Shown one piece after another: positions 7,059 to 15,704 of a stretch of DNA of 32,300 nt. The notes beneath the pieces are model-generated. The model did no database searches, had not been told where the DNA came from, and saw only the letters and a list, made by a program, of their open reading frames with translations. Positions within the stretch are counted from its first letter, which is position 1, and each line of letters starts with the position of its first letter. The stretch lies in the IMG/VR virus record IMGVR_UViG_3300034104_005655, positions 1 to 32,300 of that record. One strand, written 5' to 3'. A program made the translations under genes and the position numbers. The stretch is from a virus.

Positions 7059-9709
7059 CGGGCCCCCGTGAGGCGGCCGTAGGGACCCGTTTCGAGGGCG
7101 ATCATGCGCTGCACTCCCACCGCGTTGCCCTTCACCGTGAGGGCGACGGACACCGCCCGGCTATCCGGTCGGCGCGTCCGGGGCTGGGCGCCGATGCCGG
7201 CGGCGAGGTCCGACTCGGCGGCGCTGCGGGAGCGGCTGGCGTCTTCGTTGCGATCGGCTGCCCGGCCGGCGAGGCCTCCGACGATGGCGCCGCCGATGGC
7301 CCCCGCCACGGTGCCGATGACAGGGACGATGGACCCCACGGCTGCGCCTGCTGCCGCGCCGCCCAGGGCGCCGCCAACCATCTGGTTTGGGTCGCTGCTG
7401 TCGGAGCGGAAGGCGTCTCGGATGGCCTCGCCGATGGCGGCGGGGAGGTCGAGCAGCGCGTCGGCGACCCCCTCGGCCAGCGCGATGGCGAGGTCGGGGA
7501 GGATGTCGATGATCAGCGGAGGCAGGACCTTGAGCCCCTCGCCCACGGCCCGCGCGAAAGTCTCGCCCCTGGTGCGGATCTCCTCCTCGCCAAGTTCGCC
7601 GAGGGTGGCGAGCAGCCCGAGGGCCTCGCCCGCGATGGCGATCTGCGGGATGCCCGTGGCCGCGCCGACCGCCCCAACGACGTTCCCCTGCTGGATCTGC
7701 TGCGAGGCGGCTCCGATGCGCGCCACCACCTGCCCCGGCCGCGCGGCGTCGGCGGCGAGGTCCGCGCTGCGCTGCGCGTCGGAGGCGGCAATGTCGCGGT
7801 TGGTGAGGGCCAGCGACTCGCCGATCGCGGCGTAGCGGTCGCGCTCCTCCGCGGCGTCAAGCTCGACCCGCGCCTGCGCTGCGATGGCGTCGCCAGCCTC
7901 GCCCGCGGCCTGCGCCACGCCGTAGAGCTCGAAACGGAGCCGCTGGTAGCGGGTGGCGATCTCATCGAGCGGGTCGGCCGTGCTGTCGCGGAGGTCCGCC
8001 ACCTGCGCCACCAGGGCGGCGATGGCCTGCGCGGTGGCGTCGGCCTCGGCCTTGATGGCGTCGGCGGCGTCGGCGGCTGGCGAGCCCGCAGCGTCGGCGG
8101 CCTCGGCGGCGCGCTGTGCCTTGCGGCCGGCGAGCAGCTTGTCTGCGTCCGCGTAGGCCTCGGCCAGCCCGTCTACCTCGCCCGCCAGCAGCCGGTAGCC
8201 GGTGCCCACGTCGGCGGCGACGCTGCGAACCGCGCCAGCGACGGCGTTCCCGGCCTGCCCGCGCAGGTTGGCGATGTCGTCGGCCAAGTCCATCACAGCG
8301 TTTTGCGCTGCGATGAAGGGGGCGCGCACGGCCTGCGGGACGCCGGTGGCCTCCATGATGGAGTTGAGCGCCGTCAGGTACTTCTCGACCGCGAGCGTTG
8401 CAAGCTCAAACGGCCACGTCAAGCCCAACCCAACGGCCTGCCCAAAGCTATCCGTAACGTAATCCGCGAACGCCCCAGCGCCGTTCAGCATGCCGTCGAA
8501 GCTCTTAGCCGCGAGAAGCCCGACCGCGAGCAGATCGCGCGCGAGTTCCTCCAGCGCCGGGGCCGCCGCTCCAGCGAGCACGCCCGCCATCGCCGTCCCG
8601 GCCAGCGACACGTCGCCGAGGGCGTCGGCGGCGCGCTCGGCCCCGGCGATGCTGGCCTCGGGCACAAGCTCCACGCCGCTGAGCTTGCTCAGTTGCCGCA
8701 GCTCATCGGCCATCCCAGCGATGTGGAAGACCGCGGCCACGGAGGCAGCGCCGACCGCTGCGAAGCTTGCGGCAACGCCGGCCCCAGCCCCGACGACGGC
8801 GCCGGCCGGGGTCAGCAGCACCTCCAGCGAGCCAACAAGGTCGCCCGCTGCGGTAGCCGCAGCCTCAGCCTCGGGGCTGATGACGCCGAGGGCGCCGGCG
8901 AGGGTCTTGAGCGCGGTGTCGGCCTTCCCAGCGACATCGGCGGCCTTCTCGGTGATGGCGCTAAAGTTCCGCACCCCGGCCTCGGCCCCGGTGCCGCCAC
9001 CCGACCCGCCGACCTTGCCGAGAATCAGGTCAAAGAAGCTCGACAGGACACCGCCACCGATGGCCGTCTCCCGCGTGCCGCCAGCCCCAAAGGCCTTGTT
9101 GGGGTCCACCCCACGCGCCAAAAGCTGCGCGCTGCGCGTCTCTGCGTCCTGCTGGATCGCGGTGATGCGCTCCTCGATGACGATGGCCCGGTCTGCATCG
9201 AGCTTGCCCAGCTTCTCGAGCTCATCCCGGACGGCGCGCGCCCGCTCGATCTCCAGCGCGGCCTTGCCCCGGATGGCGCCCTCGGACTGCCGCACGAAGG
9301 CCTGCCGCTGGCGCTCATACTCGCGCTCGGCGCGGGCGGTGCGGGCGTCTTCGTCCCGCTGAACCTTGGCGGCGGCCCGCGCGGCGTCGCTCTTGGCCTT
9401 GGCGACGGCCTTGGCCTCGGCCTTCGCCTCGTCGGCGGCGGCCTTCTCGGCGGCCCGCGCCGCTACCTGCGCCGGGTCGCGCGCCGCGCTGCCCGCGCCG
9501 ATGACCGCAGACGCCGACGTGCCGCTGATAGCGCCCTGCACAGTCGCGCGCCCGGTGCCGGCCAGCGACCCCGCGGCCTTGGCCTGCGCCTCGCTCAGCG
9601 CGGTGATGGCTGCGGCGGCGGCCTGCGCCTCCTTCGCAACGCTCCGCAGAACCTCGGGGCTTTTGCCCGCGAGGATCGACAGCTGGTACGTGACGCGGCG
9701 GTCGGCCAT
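7055..9709 (-). CDS. Tape measure protein, 884 aa
   Basis: The longest gene of the phage. It sets tail length and is ejected during DNA delivery. The N-terminal 200 residues are alanine/lysine/glutamate-rich coiled coil (DEAKAEAKAVAKAKSDAARA). Hydrophobic stretches follow around residues 285-395 (PAGAVVGAGAGVAASFAAVG and GTAMAGVLAGAAAPALEEL), with more coiled coil after them. Near the C-terminus is a glycine-zipper segment (ALGGAAAGAAVGSIVPVIG). At about 0.15 nm per residue, the known rule for tape measures, the tail would be about 130 nm. The start is ATG 9709, four bases after the upstream stop. No separate lysozyme or peptidase motif was noticed. Confidence 0.92.
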   Translation of the reverse strand: MADRRVTYQLSILAGKSPEVLRSVAKEAQAAAAAITALSEAQAKAAGSLAGTGRATVQGAISGTSASAVIGAGSAARDPAQVAARAAEKAAADEAKAEAKAVAKAKSDAARAAAKVQRDEDARTARAEREYERQRQAFVRQSEGAIRGKAALEIERARAVRDELEKLGKLDADRAIVIEERITAIQQDAETRSAQLLARGVDPNKAFGAGGTRETAIGGGVLSSFFDLILGKVGGSGGGTGAEAGVRNFSAITEKAADVAGKADTALKTLAGALGVISPEAEAAATAAGDLVGSLEVLLTPAGAVVGAGAGVAASFAAVGAASVAAVFHIAGMADELRQLSKLSGVELVPEASIAGAERAADALGDVSLAGTAMAGVLAGAAAPALEELARDLLAVGLLAAKSFDGMLNGAGAFADYVTDSFGQAVGLGLTWPFELATLAVEKYLTALNSIMEATGVPQAVRAPFIAAQNAVMDLADDIANLRGQAGNAVAGAVRSVAADVGTGYRLLAGEVDGLAEAYADADKLLAGRKAQRAAEAADAAGSPAADAADAIKAEADATAQAIAALVAQVADLRDSTADPLDEIATRYQRLRFELYGVAQAAGEAGDAIAAQARVELDAAEERDRYAAIGESLALTNRDIAASDAQRSADLAADAARPGQVVARIGAASQQIQQGNVVGAVGAATGIPQIAIAGEALGLLATLGELGEEEIRTRGETFARAVGEGLKVLPPLIIDILPDLAIALAEGVADALLDLPAAIGEAIRDAFRSDSSDPNQMVGGALGGAAAGAAVGSIVPVIGTVAGAIGGAIVGGLAGRAADRNEDASRSRSAAESDLAAGIGAQPRTRRPDSRAVSVALTVKGNAVGVQRMIALETGPYGRLTGAR

Positions 9710-9712
9710 GCG

Positions 9713-10687
9713 CTACCCTACCACGGGTCGGCCGAGGGCGGCGGCCTGCTGCGTCAGGGCATGGGCCCAGGCGGCCCGCGCCCAGCTCCGGGCCTCGGGG
9801 CCGAGGGCCTGGTACCCTTCATCCTCCAGCCACGGCTCCGTGCTTGCGCTCGGAAGCGGCGGCAGCGCGTCGCCCTCCCCGCGCACCGGCAGCCAATCCC
9901 GAACGACGGCGGCGGCATCGAGCGCCGGGGCCAGCGCCGCGCGCCACAGGGCGGCCACATCGGCGGCGGTGAGCGAGCCCGCCCACAGGTCGCCGTCGCC
10001 ACCGGCCAGCGGGGTCGCCTTGCAGGGAACCCACGTGGCATCGACCACGCGCCAGCCCACGAAGGCAGCCACATCGCCCATGAGCAGCAGCCAATCGGGA
10101 CGCCGCTCCTCGCCGTCCTCGCCGTCGCGCCACGGGGCGAGCGCCGCGCCCAGGCACCGCAGGCGCACCTCGGGGTGCCTCGCGAGCCGAGGCCAGTGAG
10201 CGAGCCGGACGCCGACGAAGCCGAGGCAGGTCGGGACCGGGATGCACCCCTCGGGCGGCGCGACGTGCCCGGCGATGGCGATGAGCCGCGAGGCGAGGGC
10301 GCGGGTCTGAATGGCGCGCGTCACGGCGTAGATGAGGACGTCGTGGTGCCCCTCGGCGAGCTCCACCGGCAGCCACGGCAGCGGCTGGTCGGGCGAGGAC
10401 ACCCCGCGGCGCATGCGGCAGGGGATGGGGTCGCCAATGGGTGTCAGGTCATCCTCGCCTTCGACCCTGCCCCACCACCCGACCACGAGGCTCAGGCAGA
10501 AGTCGAGCAGGACCGCGGCCCCATCCTCATCGAGCGGCTTCCCGAGGGCCTCGATGAGCCCCCGGTGCGCGTCCTCCTCCTCGGCGGTGGGCGCCCGCCA
10601 CCACAGCGCGGTGACGCCCGGCAGCAGGCCCCCGGTGAGCGGAGGCTGCGACAGGGCGCGGGCGATGACGGCGGCGCCAGGGGCCAT
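9713..10687 (-). CDS. Hypothetical tail-module protein, 324 aa
   Basis: This gene lies between the tail tube and tape measure genes, the slot normally held by tail assembly chaperones. At 324 residues it is longer than most chaperones. I see no slippery heptamer or second overlapping frame, so the usual programmed-frameshift pair is not evident. The sequence is tryptophan-rich and mostly helical (LLDFCLSLVVGWWGRVEG; VAALWRAALAPALDAAAVVRDWL). It starts by a TGATG overlap on the tail tube stop. Function is inferred only from position. Confidence 0.65.
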   Translation of the reverse strand: MAPGAAVIARALSQPPLTGGLLPGVTALWWRAPTAEEEDAHRGLIEALGKPLDEDGAAVLLDFCLSLVVGWWGRVEGEDDLTPIGDPIPCRMRRGVSSPDQPLPWLPVELAEGHHDVLIYAVTRAIQTRALASRLIAIAGHVAPPEGCIPVPTCLGFVGVRLAHWPRLARHPEVRLRCLGAALAPWRDGEDGEERRPDWLLLMGDVAAFVGWRVVDATWVPCKATPLAGGDGDLWAGSLTAADVAALWRAALAPALDAAAVVRDWLPVRGEGDALPPLPSASTEPWLEDEGYQALGPEARSWARAAWAHALTQQAAALGRPVVG

Positions 10688-11721
10688 CAGGCCATCGTCC
10701 CGTTGGTGGTGACGGCGGCCGAGGCGGCGTTGACCACCACGATCTTGGCGCCGTAGTCGGCCGTCTCCAAGGCCTGCGCCCGGAACTCCAGCGTCTCCGG
10801 GAGGGCGCCGCCAGCGGTGAAGGGCGCCGAACGGCTGATGACGACGGCGTTTTCGAGGTACACCGTGAACGTCTTGGTCCCGGAGGTGAAGGCCAGCGAC
10901 AGGTCAGCAGCGGTGCCAGCCATCAGTGCCGCCCGGAGCGTCGCCGAGTCGGCTTCGTCGGCGGCGCGGGTCACGGTGAGAGCCACCGAGACAGGGCCGC
11001 TCAGCACGCCCTCTCCGGGGATCGCGTTGCCGAAGTCGGTAGCGCGGTCGAGCGGGCGGGTGATGGTGAGCGAGGCCTTCCGCGCGGCGACGCTGTTCCC
11101 GCCCCAGCTCAGCACACCGCTCAGGCTGCCGAGGATCGGGGCCGCGGCCACCATCGTGGCGGCGGCGGGCGTTTCGGTGGAGGCAACGCCAAGCTGGTAG
11201 ACGGACGAGCGGAGGGCGGCAGCGCCGGTCACGTTGAGGGTGGCGTAAGCGATGGCGTCCGCGTTCAGGTCGATGGTCAGGCTGTCCACTTGGAGGCAGC
11301 GCCATTCGTCTTGGAGGCCGGTGCCGTCGGCAGCGGTGTAGCGCGAGAACACCGACCGCCACGGCGCATTCAGGCCGACCGGGTAGGTGTGCGTGTAGGG
11401 GCCGGCGCCCGTGGTCGCCGGGGTGCCGCCCAGGGCCCAGGCCAGCACCGCACCCATCTCCGCGAAGGTCGCGGCGAGCCGGATGCTGCCCGTGGCGCTG
11501 TTGGAGGCGACGAAGCGAGCCCCCTCCACGCCGGAGCCCGACCCGGCGAGATCATCGACCAGCAGGCTGTTTGCGGCCTCGGTGATGCTGATCTCGGCGG
11601 CGCGGACCCATTGGATCGCGTCGCCCGACGAGGGCTGGTCAGCGTAGTTCGCGACGGAGTCGCCATCGGTGACGATGCCGAGCGAACCGGCGTAGATGCT
11701 GCGGGAAAGGACGCGAGACAT
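10687..11721 (-). CDS. Major tail (tube) protein, 344 aa
   Basis: A polar, beta-rich protein rich in T, S, A and G. Strand patterns such as LTIDLNADAIAYATLNVTGAA and ASLTITRPLDRATDFGNAI are typical of siphoviral tail tube subunits. It lies in the standard order: tail completion genes upstream, then this gene, then tape measure. The ATG at 11721 is preferred over an upstream extension because it is one base past the upstream stop (11723). No frameshifted C-terminal Ig-like extension was seen. The protein would polymerise into the hexameric tail tube. Confidence 0.8.
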   Translation of the reverse strand: MSRVLSRSIYAGSLGIVTDGDSVANYADQPSSGDAIQWVRAAEISITEAANSLLVDDLAGSGSGVEGARFVASNSATGSIRLAATFAEMGAVLAWALGGTPATTGAGPYTHTYPVGLNAPWRSVFSRYTAADGTGLQDEWRCLQVDSLTIDLNADAIAYATLNVTGAAALRSSVYQLGVASTETPAAATMVAAAPILGSLSGVLSWGGNSVAARKASLTITRPLDRATDFGNAIPGEGVLSGPVSVALTVTRAADEADSATLRAALMAGTAADLSLAFTSGTKTFTVYLENAVVISRSAPFTAGGALPETLEFRAQALETADYGAKIVVVNAASAAVTTNGTMA

Positions 11722-11722
11722 G

Positions 11723-12514
11723 TCAGACCTCCAGCGGCGCAAGCGCCGAGACGAGTGCGGCAGCGACCACCGCGCGAGAGGGCAGCGAGCCCGACGCGGG
11801 CCCGCTCAGGTAGACGGTGACGCGGAGCACCGCCGAGGCGGCCTCATCCGGCGAGAGTACCGCGAGGATGCCCGCTCCGCGCGTGGGCGAGGCTACCACG
11901 CGCACGTCGGCGGTGGAGGTCCACCCCGCTGGTGTGGTCGGCGCGCTCTCGCCAGTCCCGGCGGCGACGGCCACGGAGACACCGGCGATGTCTTCGAGCT
12001 CCCGGCCGCCTTGCACCGGCTGCGCGGAGAGGGTGAGCAGCACCGGCAGCAGCACGGCGAGGCGCTCGCCGACGACGGCCACCACGCGGTCGCCCGGCTC
12101 GGCGCCGGTCGAGGTCTTCACCGGCGGCGCCCCGCCGAGCACGACCACCGGCAGCGCGGAGTCGATGCCCGCCTGCGCCTCGATGACGGATGCGCCGGTG
12201 ACGGTCACGCTCGGGTCCGAGGTCACCGTCGCGGAGGCCCCCACGTAGAGGTAGACCACCCGGACGGTGCCGCTCCCGGAGCCGGGGTTCGTGATGCGGA
12301 TCTCGGCCTTGGTGCCCTTCGTCCACTCGACCCGTTGGTGGGCGAGCGTAGCGCCGGCCGCTGTGCAGACGAGCAGGTCGTATCCGTCCTGCTGCGAGGC
12401 AGCCCAGAAGTCCACCGCCTCCGGGCCGAGCTTCACGCGGATCGGCTTGTCAGCTTCGTGGATGTAGCAGACCGCCAAGCGGGCACGACGGGGAGCGGCA
12501 GCGGGCCAAGGCAT
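11723..12514 (-). CDS. Virion-associated protein with DUF2341-like domain, 263 aa
   Basis: The N-terminal 100 residues (KPIRVKLGPEAVDFWAASQ, then DLLVCTAAGATLAHQRVEW and VRVVYLYVGASA) resemble DUF2341, a beta-sandwich domain found in surface and adhesin-like proteins, in which a Wxx(G/A)xAEIxI strand and a final Y-x-YxG strand are typical. The C-terminal half is a second beta-rich unit (ADVRVVASPTRGAGILAVLS) ending in a helix. It lies between a small tail-completion gene and the tail tube, so a decoration or adhesive role on the tail is plausible. The domain call is by eye. Start is ATG 12514, one base past the upstream stop. Confidence 0.65.
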   Translation of the reverse strand: MPWPAAAPRRARLAVCYIHEADKPIRVKLGPEAVDFWAASQQDGYDLLVCTAAGATLAHQRVEWTKGTKAEIRITNPGSGSGTVRVVYLYVGASATVTSDPSVTVTGASVIEAQAGIDSALPVVVLGGAPPVKTSTGAEPGDRVVAVVGERLAVLLPVLLTLSAQPVQGGRELEDIAGVSVAVAAGTGESAPTTPAGWTSTADVRVVASPTRGAGILAVLSPDEAASAVLRVTVYLSGPASGSLPSRAVVAAALVSALAPLEV

Positions 12515-12515
12515 G

Positions 12516-12944
12516 TCACACCAGAAGGGAGAGGGTGAGGGTGCACATGCACGTCACGGTGCGCGCCGCGCGGTTGTGGTGGACGCCACCGCCGCTCAGC
12601 ACAGCCTCGTTCGTGGAGGCCCCGAGGAGCTCCCGGTAGGCCGAGGCGGCCAGCGTGCTCAGCACCTCGGCGCCCACGAGCAGGGCGTCCGCGGGCGTCG
12701 CCACCGGCAGCACGATGGCGACCTGGTAGGTCGAGCGCACCGTCACCATGATGCCCTCGGCGCCTGCGTCCACGCTGGTCGGCAGCACGTAGGCCATCGG
12801 GGCCCCGCCCTCGGGCTGCTGGTCGGTCGGGCCGAGCAGGGTGACCCGTCCAGCGAGAGCCACGGAGCCGCCGGGGAGCGCAACGTCCGTGAAGGTCAGG
12901 CTCTCCAGATAGGTCTTGAGAGCGGTGATCTGCGCGCGGCTCAT
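12516..12944 (-). CDS. Putative tail terminator protein, 142 aa
   Basis: A protein of about 140 residues between the gp10-like and tail tube genes, where tail terminator (lambda gpU-like) proteins are encoded. An N-terminal helix (MSRAQITALKTYLESL) is followed by alternating strands, including GIMVTVRSTYQVAIVLPVA, as expected for that fold. ATG 12944 overlaps the upstream stop (ATGA) and is preferred over a longer start. The assignment rests on size, pattern and gene order, not on a direct sequence match. Confidence 0.65.
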   Translation of the reverse strand: MSRAQITALKTYLESLTFTDVALPGGSVALAGRVTLLGPTDQQPEGGAPMAYVLPTSVDAGAEGIMVTVRSTYQVAIVLPVATPADALLVGAEVLSTLAASAYRELLGASTNEAVLSGGGVHHNRAARTVTCMCTLTLSLLV

Positions 12945-13501
12945 GGCGTCCCCCCAAACCACCTATCCATCGGAAGCCGCTGCGGCACCACGCGCACCAC
13001 GTCATCGACGGCGTCGCCAAGGTAGCGCTTGGCGGGGAGGGTGACGGGGCCGGGGTGCAAGATGAAGAGCAGCCCTTGACCATCGGCGCCGAAAACGAGC
13101 CACCCGCCACCGCGGCGCGGGACGAAGCGAGGCCGCTGTAGCTGCCGGATCGAGGTGAGCCCGCCCCGGATGGCCGCATCGGTGGGGATGGCGAGGAACC
13201 GCGCCCGCACCGGCCGGATGGTCGCGCCGAGCTCTTGGGCCCGCGCGTAGGCCGCCGCTGGCGTGCCCGGCTCGCCGGCCGTCCACACCACCGCCACGGC
13301 CTCGGGGCCCGCGGTGGAGCGCGCCCGCACGCTCGCGCCCAGGGTGCCGCGACCACTCCTCGGGCCGTAGACCCGCGCCGCGGCATTGGCGACCGCGAGG
13401 CCGCGGCCCTCCTCGGCCAGCTCTTCGCCGGCCACGCCAAGCGCCGCCAGCATCCGGGCCGGCGCGGCGGCGAGTTCGGCGGCGAGCTCGGCGAAGGTCA
13501 A
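12941..13501 (-). CDS. HK97 gp10-like head-tail joining protein, 186 aa, TTG start
   Basis: An N-terminal amphipathic helix (TFAELAAELAAAPARMLAAL) is followed by a segment AAYARAQELGATIRPVRARFLAI (residues about 82-104). This matches the Y-A-x-x-x-E-x-G-T-x-x-x-P-x-R-F-L pattern of HK97 gp10-family proteins, which join head and tail. No ATG or GTG lies at a sensible place. A TTG at 13501 overlaps the upstream stop as TTGA, just like the ATGA/GTGA junctions elsewhere, so it is taken as the start. The C-terminal 70 residues extend beyond the core family. Confidence 0.75.
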   Translation of the reverse strand: MTFAELAAELAAAPARMLAALGVAGEELAEEGRGLAVANAAARVYGPRSGRGTLGASVRARSTAGPEAVAVVWTAGEPGTPAAAYARAQELGATIRPVRARFLAIPTDAAIRGGLTSIRQLQRPRFVPRRGGGWLVFGADGQGLLFILHPGPVTLPAKRYLGDAVDDVVRVVPQRLPMDRWFGGTP

Positions 13502-14151
13502 GCGGACCCCGCAGGGCGGCGAACCGCACGCGAGGGCGGCACGGTGTAGCGGTCGAGCGTGGCGAGCACGTCGGGCGGCCACTCCTCGGGCCGGTAGCTG
13601 GTCGAGGCCATGCCCTGCGCGCTGACGGAGGCCTGCCCGCGGCGGGTGTCGAGCTGCAGCGACCACCGCACGAGCTGAGCGACGGCGCCTTGCAGGTCCT
13701 CGGGCACCGTGGCCCACCCGGCGGTCATCGTGACGCGCAGCTCTTCGCCGGTCGGCTCGCCCTGCAGCCACCGCAGCGCAGGCCGGGCCGGCTCCGAGGT
13801 GTCGAGGCGGTAGTCGGTCCCAGCCACGAGCACGTCGTAGTCGACGCCCGAGGTGCCGCCCACATCCGACCCGCTCCGCACGTCGCTCACCGCCGAGACG
13901 GGGCACAGCGGGAGGGTCATCCGGCGGTCATCCCGCAGCGCGTAGTCGTCGCCGAGGAGCATGGTGTGCGCGGTCGAGGCGAGGGTGAGGTTCCCGGCGT
14001 CATTCTCGCGCCATCCGATGAGCTTCATCACGGCGGCGCTCAAGTCGAGCAAGCGCGCGTCGATGCGGGCCGTCGTCTCGGCGTCGGGGGAGGTGCCGGG
14101 GTCGTAGTTCGTGAGGTAGTTGGACCGGCTTATGATGGGGGTCGTAGCCAT
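13498..14151 (-). CDS. Head-tail connector (gp6-like adaptor), 217 aa
   Basis: The helical N-terminus (AETTARIDARLLDLSAAVMKLIG), the strand-rich middle (PLCPVSAVSDVRSGSD, then VLVAGTDYRLD and ELRVTMTAGWATVPEDL) and the following helix (AVAQLVRWSLQL) are the arrangement of phage gp6-like head-tail adaptors. The TAGWATVPEDLxxAV segment (residues about 142-160) is especially characteristic. The adaptor forms the ring under the portal. It starts by a TGATG overlap with the upstream gene and is coupled to the gp10-like gene by TTGA. Confidence 0.8.
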   Translation of the reverse strand: MATTPIISRSNYLTNYDPGTSPDAETTARIDARLLDLSAAVMKLIGWRENDAGNLTLASTAHTMLLGDDYALRDDRRMTLPLCPVSAVSDVRSGSDVGGTSGVDYDVLVAGTDYRLDTSEPARPALRWLQGEPTGEELRVTMTAGWATVPEDLQGAVAQLVRWSLQLDTRRGQASVSAQGMASTSYRPEEWPPDVLATLDRYTVPPSRAVRRPAGSA

Positions 14152-14408
14152 CAGGTGCTCCGGTCGGGGCTCTGCGCCCCAGCGGTGCCGGGCTCGGCCA
14201 GCATCCCCTCGAGGGCGGTCACGAGTTGCCGGGCCTCCCGCAGCAGGGCGCGCGCCTCGGCGCGGCTGACGTGCCGCCCGAGCTCGCCCAGCGGCGACAG
14301 GGCGGACACCACCTGGCGCATCGTGGCGTAGGCGGCGCCGGCCAGCGGCATCACGCGCTCAGGCTCGGGAGCGGTCCACGCGCCGTCAGGGGTGCGGGTG
14401 CGGGTCAT
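14151..14408 (-). CDS. Hypothetical protein, 85 aa
   Basis: This small protein lies between the endolysin and connector genes. The ATG at 14408 overlaps the endolysin stop by four bases. A polar, proline-rich N-terminus (MTRTRTPDGAWTAPEPERV) is followed by two predicted helices (AYATMRQVVSALSPLGELG and RAEARALLREARQLVTALEG). No domain is recognised. Given its place it could be a head assembly accessory or an endolysin partner; neither is shown. Confidence 0.65.
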   Translation of the reverse strand: MTRTRTPDGAWTAPEPERVMPLAGAAYATMRQVVSALSPLGELGRHVSRAEARALLREARQLVTALEGMLAEPGTAGAQSPDRST

Positions 14409-15067
14409 GGCGTCCCCAGGCCAGCCACGAGGCCGGCGGTGATGGCGTCGGCGAGCAGGTCGAGCCCGCCGTCCGTGAGGTGCCGCCAGTGTGCGGGCTG
14501 GTCGATGAAAAGCGGCTCTATCACGATGGTGTGAACCGCGAGCTGAGCAGACCCCGCCAGCCACGAAGCCTGAATCAGCCCCGAGGCGCGCGGGAAGTCA
14601 TCGACCGTGCTCGGCCCGCGGCGCCGCTCCACGCCCGGCAGCGTGGCGATGCTGGCCTCCAGGGCCGCGGCCCATCCCGGCGTCTTCGCCTCGCCGGGGT
14701 GGTGGATGGCGGCGACGTAGCGACCGCCCCCGGAGTTGAAGTGCAGGTGCAGCAGCAGGGCGCTGTGATGCCCTCGGCGCAGCGCCTCGCGCCCGGCCGC
14801 CGCACACCGCTTGGTGTAGCTGCGGAGCGGGTCGTTGTCGGGGCTCGGGATGGCGGCGTCGTAGCTCCCGCAGGCGATGCCCTCAGCGGCCAGACGGGCG
14901 AGCAGGCGCGGGGCGAGCGTCCGCACCCGGTCCTCCTCGATGAGCGTGATGGGCTGCAACTGCGTGTCGAGCGCCGTGGCCTTGGCGCCAGGGTCATGGG
15001 TCGGGCGGCCCGCCCTGTCGCAGCGAGCGCCGTGGCCGAGGATGAGGGCGACGAATGGGCGAGGCAT
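14405..15067 (-). CDS. Endolysin, N-acetylmuramoyl-L-alanine amidase (Amidase_3), 220 aa
   Basis: This enzyme hydrolyses the bond between N-acetylmuramic acid and L-alanine in peptidoglycan. Zinc-amidase landmarks of the Amidase_3 family are present in order: His12 in LILGHG, a glutamate at 44/45 (LIEEDRV), His109 in LHLHFNS, and catalytic Glu184 in VIEPLFIDQPAHW. There is no cell-wall-binding domain and no signal peptide, so a holin would be needed to release it. ATG 15067 overlaps the upstream stop (TGATG). Its place among head-connector genes, about 10 kb from the putative membrane lysis genes, is unusual. Confidence 0.85.
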   Translation of the reverse strand: MPRPFVALILGHGARCDRAGRPTHDPGAKATALDTQLQPITLIEEDRVRTLAPRLLARLAAEGIACGSYDAAIPSPDNDPLRSYTKRCAAAGREALRRGHHSALLLHLHFNSGGGRYVAAIHHPGEAKTPGWAAALEASIATLPGVERRRGPSTVDDFPRASGLIQASWLAGSAQLAVHTIVIEPLFIDQPAHWRHLTDGGLDLLADAITAGLVAGLGTP

Positions 15068-15498
15068 CAGCCCTCCAGCGGGCGCAGCATGGCGGCCCGG
15101 AGCGTGGCGAGGATGGCGGGCCAGCGGCCCACCGCGAGCAGGCGGACGCGGGGCGCGAACCGTGCGGGTCGGCCGAAGGTGCCGGCCGCGCAGCGGTTGG
15201 CTGCATCGCAAAGCCAATCGAGGTCCGGGCCGCTCATGCCGGCCGCGATGGCATAGGCGGCGCCGTCGAAAATCTCCTGCCCCACCTCAGTCTCGGCGTG
15301 CTCATGCCCAATCCGGAGCTTGGTGCCGTACTCGGCCTCGCCCCTGTCCAGCCGTGCGAGGATGGCGGCGCGAGCGGCCGGGGTCAGCCGCTCGGGCAGG
15401 TGGTCGCGGACGGGCGCGCCGCCGGAGACGCACGGCCCGCAGCGACGGGTCGCGCGGTCGATGACGTCGCCAAAGATCGCAGCGTGGTCGGCGGTCAC
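15067..15498 (-). CDS. Hypothetical protein, 143 aa
   Basis: The start is GTG 15498, overlapping the upstream stop as GTGA. A helix around residues 48-82 (RGEAEYGTKLRIGHEHAETE, then VGQEIFDGAAYAIAAG) recalls small phage proteins with an R-x-x-YG...E-x-x-(E/D)-x-D-x-x-x-Y pattern, some of which belong to the MazG-like nucleotide pyrophosphohydrolase superfamily. The glutamate spacing is incomplete, so I do not assign that activity. Two cysteines near the N-terminus (RRCGPC) could bind metal. The location, between structural genes and the endolysin, gives no clear role. Confidence 0.6.
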   Translation of the reverse strand: MTADHAAIFGDVIDRATRRCGPCVSGGAPVRDHLPERLTPAARAAILARLDRGEAEYGTKLRIGHEHAETEVGQEIFDGAAYAIAAGMSGPDLDWLCDAANRCAAGTFGRPARFAPRVRLLAVGRWPAILATLRAAMLRPLEG

Positions 15499-15704
15499 GC
15501 GACACCAGCGAGGGCGGCACGCAGGACGCCGAGCAGGTCGGCCACGGCCTCATCGTAAAACGCGGCCTCGATGTCGTCGCTCGGGCGCTCGGCCCGCAGC
15601 AGGTCGAAGGCATCGCCGACCACGGTAAGCTCGGCTGTCGCGCCGGATTGCTCGCCGCTTTCGTCGCTGACGAGGACGGGTCGGGGGTTGTACGCTTGGA
15701 TCAT
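15495..15704 (-). CDS. Hypothetical acidic protein, 69 aa
   Basis: This small acidic protein starts at ATG 15704, which overlaps the upstream stop by four bases, and runs into the next gene by GTGA. The sequence has a short strand-rich N-terminus (AYNPRPVLVSDESGEQSGAT) and an acidic helix (DDIEAAFYDEAVADLLGVLRAAL). No family is recognised. The double coupling supports the gene. Confidence 0.6.
   Translation of the reverse strand: MIQAYNPRPVLVSDESGEQSGATAELTVVGDAFDLLRAERPSDDIEAAFYDEAVADLLGVLRAALAGVA

Noticed and set aside
9713-10687. Programmed frameshift pair for tail assembly chaperones
   Set aside because: No slippery heptamer or overlapping second frame of suitable length was found in this slot.
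8303-10756. Long open frame on the plus strand opposite the tape measure gene
   Set aside because: Low-complexity glycine/arginine-rich translation, antisense to the tape measure and its upstream gene; typical of high-GC shadow frames.
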